The notes beneath the pieces were generated by a model that saw only the letters and a program-made list of their open reading frames with translations, was not told where the DNA came from and did not search any database. The position numbers and the translations under genes are program-made. Source: Bacteriovoracaceae bacterium UBA6261 (GTDB taxonomy: Bacteria > Bdellovibrionota > Bacteriovoracia > Bacteriovoracales > Bacteriovoracaceae). From it: a stretch of DNA of 8,096 nt. Shown piece by piece: positions 6,205 to 8,096 of this stretch. Within the stretch, counting starts at the first letter, position 1. Every line of letters begins with the position of its first letter. Location of the stretch: positions 1 to 8,096 of the forward strand of contig DJVH01000028.1 of NCBI GenBank assembly GCA_002440825.1, given 5' to 3'.

Positions 6205-6597
6205 ATGAAAATATTCATTTTAATTTCTGCCTTAACTCTTTCTTCAGCAGCTTTTTCAGTTGAACAATGCCCTGTTGAATTCCCTTCAGAGAATTACCTG
6301 GAAAATGTAGGAAAATTGATTACAGAATCGGACTCTTGCTATTCGGCTTCTGAAATTGCTGATGCTTGTGCCCTTGGAGCTGGTGGAGATGTTTTCACTG
6401 TCGGTAAAGCGATCAGCAGATGTGAAAGAGATATGCCTGTTATGTCGAAAACCGATGCTTCAATGTATGCGACTCTCAATGACAAATGTTCTGAAAAGTA
6501 CTCGACAATGGAAGGAAGCATGTACCGTTCAATGGAGGCATTCTGCCATTTACAAGTCACCAGACTCTTTTTGAGTCTTTTGACTCGCGAAGAGTAA
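6205..6597 (+). CDS. small secreted six-cysteine protein of unknown function
   Basis: I do not recognise this family. It is a 130-residue protein with a signal peptide (1-18, ending AFS). Its mature chain of about 112 residues carries six cysteines (22, 45, 55, 73, 95, 114), enough for three disulfides, and is largely predicted helical, unlike the beta-sheet pilins. ATG 6205 is preferred over an in-frame TTG at 6193 because GGAGG (6195-6199) is an excellent SD five bases before 6205 and would be inside the gene otherwise. It starts 71 bases after the tip gene with no clear terminator between, so it may be co-transcribed with the pilus genes. A folding factor or periplasmic accessory protein is possible, but nothing in the sequence shows it. 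Confidence 0.8.
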   Translation: MKIFILISALTLSSAAFSVEQCPVEFPSENYLENVGKLITESDSCYSASEIADACALGAGGDVFTVGKAISRCERDMPVMSKTDASMYATLNDKCSEKYSTMEGSMYRSMEAFCHLQVTRLFLSLLTREE

Positions 6598-6617
6598 GTT
6601 CGACTTGAAAAATCCGC

Positions 6618-6680
6618 AGTTTCCTCTTCCCTGAAAGAGAGCTTTTGACTAAAATGAAGCCATCTTGAGAAGAGGAAACT
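6618..6680 (+). promoter_or_regulatory. 12-bp inverted repeat that can sequester the trpS ribosome site
   Basis: AGTTTCCTCTTC (6618-6629) is the exact reverse complement of GAAGAGGAAACT (6669-6680), separated by 39 bases. The right arm contains the SD (AGAGGA, 6671-6676) and ends at the base before ATG 6681. In any RNA covering both arms the ribosome site would be paired. A competing small hairpin, CTCTT (6624-6628) with AAGAG (6635-6639), would use part of the left arm and release the SD. The structure is read directly. A regulatory role is inferred. Confidence 0.6.
6627..6655 (+). promoter_or_regulatory. candidate trpS promoter inside the inverted-repeat loop
   Basis: TAAAAT (6650-6655, 5 of 6 to the -10 consensus) lies 17 bases after TTCCCT (6627-6632, a poor -35). 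RNA would start near 6662, after the left arm of the inverted repeat, so it would have a short leader with a free SD. The weak -35 keeps confidence low. Confidence 0.35.
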
Positions 6681-7679
6681 ATGTCAAAAAAAATCTGTCT
6701 TACGGGGGTTAAGCCTACCGGAATGCCTCACCTTGGTAATTATATCGGCGCTATTAAACCAGCGATCGACATGGCCAATTCAGGCGAATACGAATCTTAT
6801 TATTTTATCGCTGATTATCATTCACTCATTGGCGTTCACGATCCCAAACTTTTAAAAAGCTATATTTATGAAGTTGCGGCCACATGGCTGGCGATGGGCC
6901 TTGATCCAAGCAAAGTCACGCTATATAAACAAAGCGATATTCCGGAAATTCTTGAATTGCACTGGATGATTTCATGTTTTACCGTGAAAGGTCTTATGAA
7001 CCGCGCTCATGCTTACAAAGCAGCAGTCCAGGCAAACACTGATGAATCGCGAGATGAAGATCACGGTATTAACATGGGTCTGTTTACTTATCCGATTCTG
7101 ATGGCAGCGGACATTCTGATTTTGAATGCAGATGTTGTTCCGGTGGGCGCAGATCAGCTTCAGCACATCGAAATCACCCGCGATATCGCTACGGCTTTCA
7201 ATAATTCTTACGGACAAAAATTAAAACTTCCGAAAGGAATCGTCCGCGAAGGAAATAAACTTCTCGTTGGTCTCGACGGCCGTAAAATGAGCAAGAGCTA
7301 CAACAATCACATTCCTCTTTTTTCATCAGAAAAAGAATTAAAGAAACTTATTAATAGAATCACCACGGATTCAAGTGATCCGACGACACCAAAGAATCCG
7401 GATGAGTCTTTAATTTTTGAATTCTACAGTGAATTTGCAACACCTGCTCAGACAGAAGCGCTGCGCGCCTGGTATCAGCGTGGAATTGGCTGGGGAGAAG
7501 CAAAAATGGAACTGCTTGCAGCGTTGAATGAAACACTTAAAGGGCCGCGAGAGATCTATGCAGAACTTATGGCCAATACTAAAAAGATTGATACAATTTT
7601 AGAAGATGGCGCAGCAAAAGTAAGACCGCAGGCACAGAAATTAGTCAGCGATTTGAAGCATACAATCGGCGTAAAATAA
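6681..7679 (+). CDS. trpS: tryptophanyl-tRNA synthetase
   Basis: A 332-residue class I aminoacyl-tRNA synthetase, full length for bacterial TrpRS, which activates tryptophan with ATP and charges tRNA-Trp in the cytoplasm. It opens with TGVKPTGMPHLGNYIGAI (8-25), where HLGN (17-20) is the HIGH-type ATP motif. MGLFTYPILMAADIL (132-146) and VPVGADQLQHIEITRDIA (153-170) form the active-site core, and GLDGRKMSKSYNN (197-209) carries KMSKS (202-206). The C-terminal helical part (about 245-332) includes ATPAQTEALRAW and GIGWGEAK. From memory these stretches look closer to the Pseudomonas/Xanthomonas form of TrpRS than to E. coli TrpS. All key motifs are intact. It is preceded by the inverted repeat at 6618-6680 and followed after 19 bases by a codirectional gene. 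Confidence 0.97.
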   Translation: MSKKICLTGVKPTGMPHLGNYIGAIKPAIDMANSGEYESYYFIADYHSLIGVHDPKLLKSYIYEVAATWLAMGLDPSKVTLYKQSDIPEILELHWMISCFTVKGLMNRAHAYKAAVQANTDESRDEDHGINMGLFTYPILMAADILILNADVVPVGADQLQHIEITRDIATAFNNSYGQKLKLPKGIVREGNKLLVGLDGRKMSKSYNNHIPLFSSEKELKKLINRITTDSSDPTTPKNPDESLIFEFYSEFATPAQTEALRAWYQRGIGWGEAKMELLAALNETLKGPREIYAELMANTKKIDTILEDGAAKVRPQAQKLVSDLKHTIGVK

Positions 7680-7698
7680 ATTTGTCAGGAGACAGTGA

Positions 7699-8096
7699 AT
7701 GTTGAAACTAGGATGGTTGTTAGGATGTGTATTTTCACTTTCTGTTTATGCACAGGATGTTGTTGTCAATCCACCGTTAAGCATTGAACCTGAAGCCGGC
7801 CAGCATCTCAAAGGTCCAGTAGAACCTGTCGAAGGTGCTCTTGTTCCTGTTAAAGCAGACATCACAGTCGACGGACAACTGAAGCTTGAGGATAAGAAAC
7901 CAGAAGCAGCTTCGGTCCAGGAAAATCTACAAGAAAAATTACAAGAAAAACTAGTTGATAAGCTAGATGATAAGCCTGCGAGTAAGCCCGAAGCACAAGC
8001 TTTCCAGGAGCCTTCTTCAGTCGATCTATTGCCTCTGGAAAAGTACCTGCAATTCTCATTCGGTTATCTGGATTCAAAATGGGAGAAAATTGATCC
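7699..8096 (+). CDS. secreted protein of unknown function, 5' part, cut by window end
   Basis: An open frame from ATG 7699 to the window edge (132 codons so far), with AGGAG (7687-7691) seven bases before the start. A signal peptide (1-18, hydrophobic core then VYA before QD) indicates export. LLGC at 7-10 resembles a lipobox but lies too early in the hydrophobic core. The mature N-terminal part is Pro/Glu/Lys-rich and probably disordered. A helical period-four stretch follows, LQEK-LQEK-LVDK-LDDK (77-92), then a Pro/Ala/Glu linker. The sequence from about 110 (LLPLEKYLQFSFGYLDSKWE) looks like the start of a folded domain. It lies 19 bases after trpS and is probably co-transcribed with it. 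No family is recognised. Confidence 0.8.
   Translation, partial: MLKLGWLLGCVFSLSVYAQDVVVNPPLSIEPEAGQHLKGPVEPVEGALVPVKADITVDGQLKLEDKKPEAASVQENLQEKLQEKLVDKLDDKPASKPEAQAFQEPSSVDLLPLEKYLQFSFGYLDSKWEKID
7928..7950 (+). repeat. 12-base in-frame tandem repeat inside the last gene
   Basis: TACAAGAAAAA occurs at 7928-7938 and 7940-7950. The 12-base period encodes two LQEK units, and two degenerate units (LVDK, LDDK) follow. A short duplication in a linker region is the simplest reading. Confidence 0.6.

Noticed and set aside
6563..6581. Hairpin GACTC-TTTTT-GAGTC followed by TTTT as a terminator
   Set aside because: It lies inside the coding region before the stop, the stem is only 5 bp and AT-containing, and the T run is short.
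7862..8077. Minus-strand open frame at the window end
   Set aside because: It is antisense to the secreted protein starting at 7699, which has an SD and signal peptide. The antisense frame has neither.

Overview
The window looks like a low-to-moderate GC Gram-negative chromosome. It encodes secreted proteins with Sec signal peptides, a pilus usher that needs an outer membrane, Shine-Dalgarno (SD) sites of the AGGAG type, and a candidate sigma-54 promoter. A sequence-only guess is a member of the Bdellovibrionota (Bacteriovorax/Peredibacter-like) or a related former deltaproteobacterium. I hold this loosely, because nothing in the window is diagnostic.

Layout. Positions 1-59 are the 3' part of a tRNA-Leu(UAG) cut by the window edge. 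An AT-rich spacer follows, then a MarR-family regulator (301-798) whose stop codon sits inside its own intrinsic terminator. A 282-base gap then holds two inverted repeats about two helical turns apart and a good -24/-12 (sigma-54) promoter match. Next comes a complete chaperone-usher pilus locus (1081-6133): a main pilin-like subunit, a second very short subunit-like protein, a periplasmic chaperone, an outer-membrane usher, and a two-domain spore-coat-U-like tip protein. Gene order and tip architecture match the archaic (sigma) class, such as Csu of Acinetobacter or Mcu of Myxococcus. A small secreted protein with six cysteines (6205-6597) follows. The window ends with trpS (6681-7679) and the first 132 codons of an unidentified secreted protein (from 7699).

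How it works together. The chaperone would hold subunits in the periplasm, the usher would export them, the 156-residue protein would form the rod, and the 310-residue protein would sit at the tip. Expression appears layered. There is a sigma-54-type promoter in front of the main pilin and a terminator directly behind it, so the pilin should be made in excess. The second gene has no clear SD and starts right after a hairpin. A perfect TATAAT box precedes the chaperone. The usher starts on TTG overlapping the chaperone, and the tip gene is coupled by an ATGA overlap.

The most curious non-coding signal outside the pilus is a perfect 12-bp inverted repeat in front of trpS. Its right arm contains the trpS SD and touches the start codon. 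RNA reading through from upstream would hide the ribosome site, whereas RNA started inside the loop would not.
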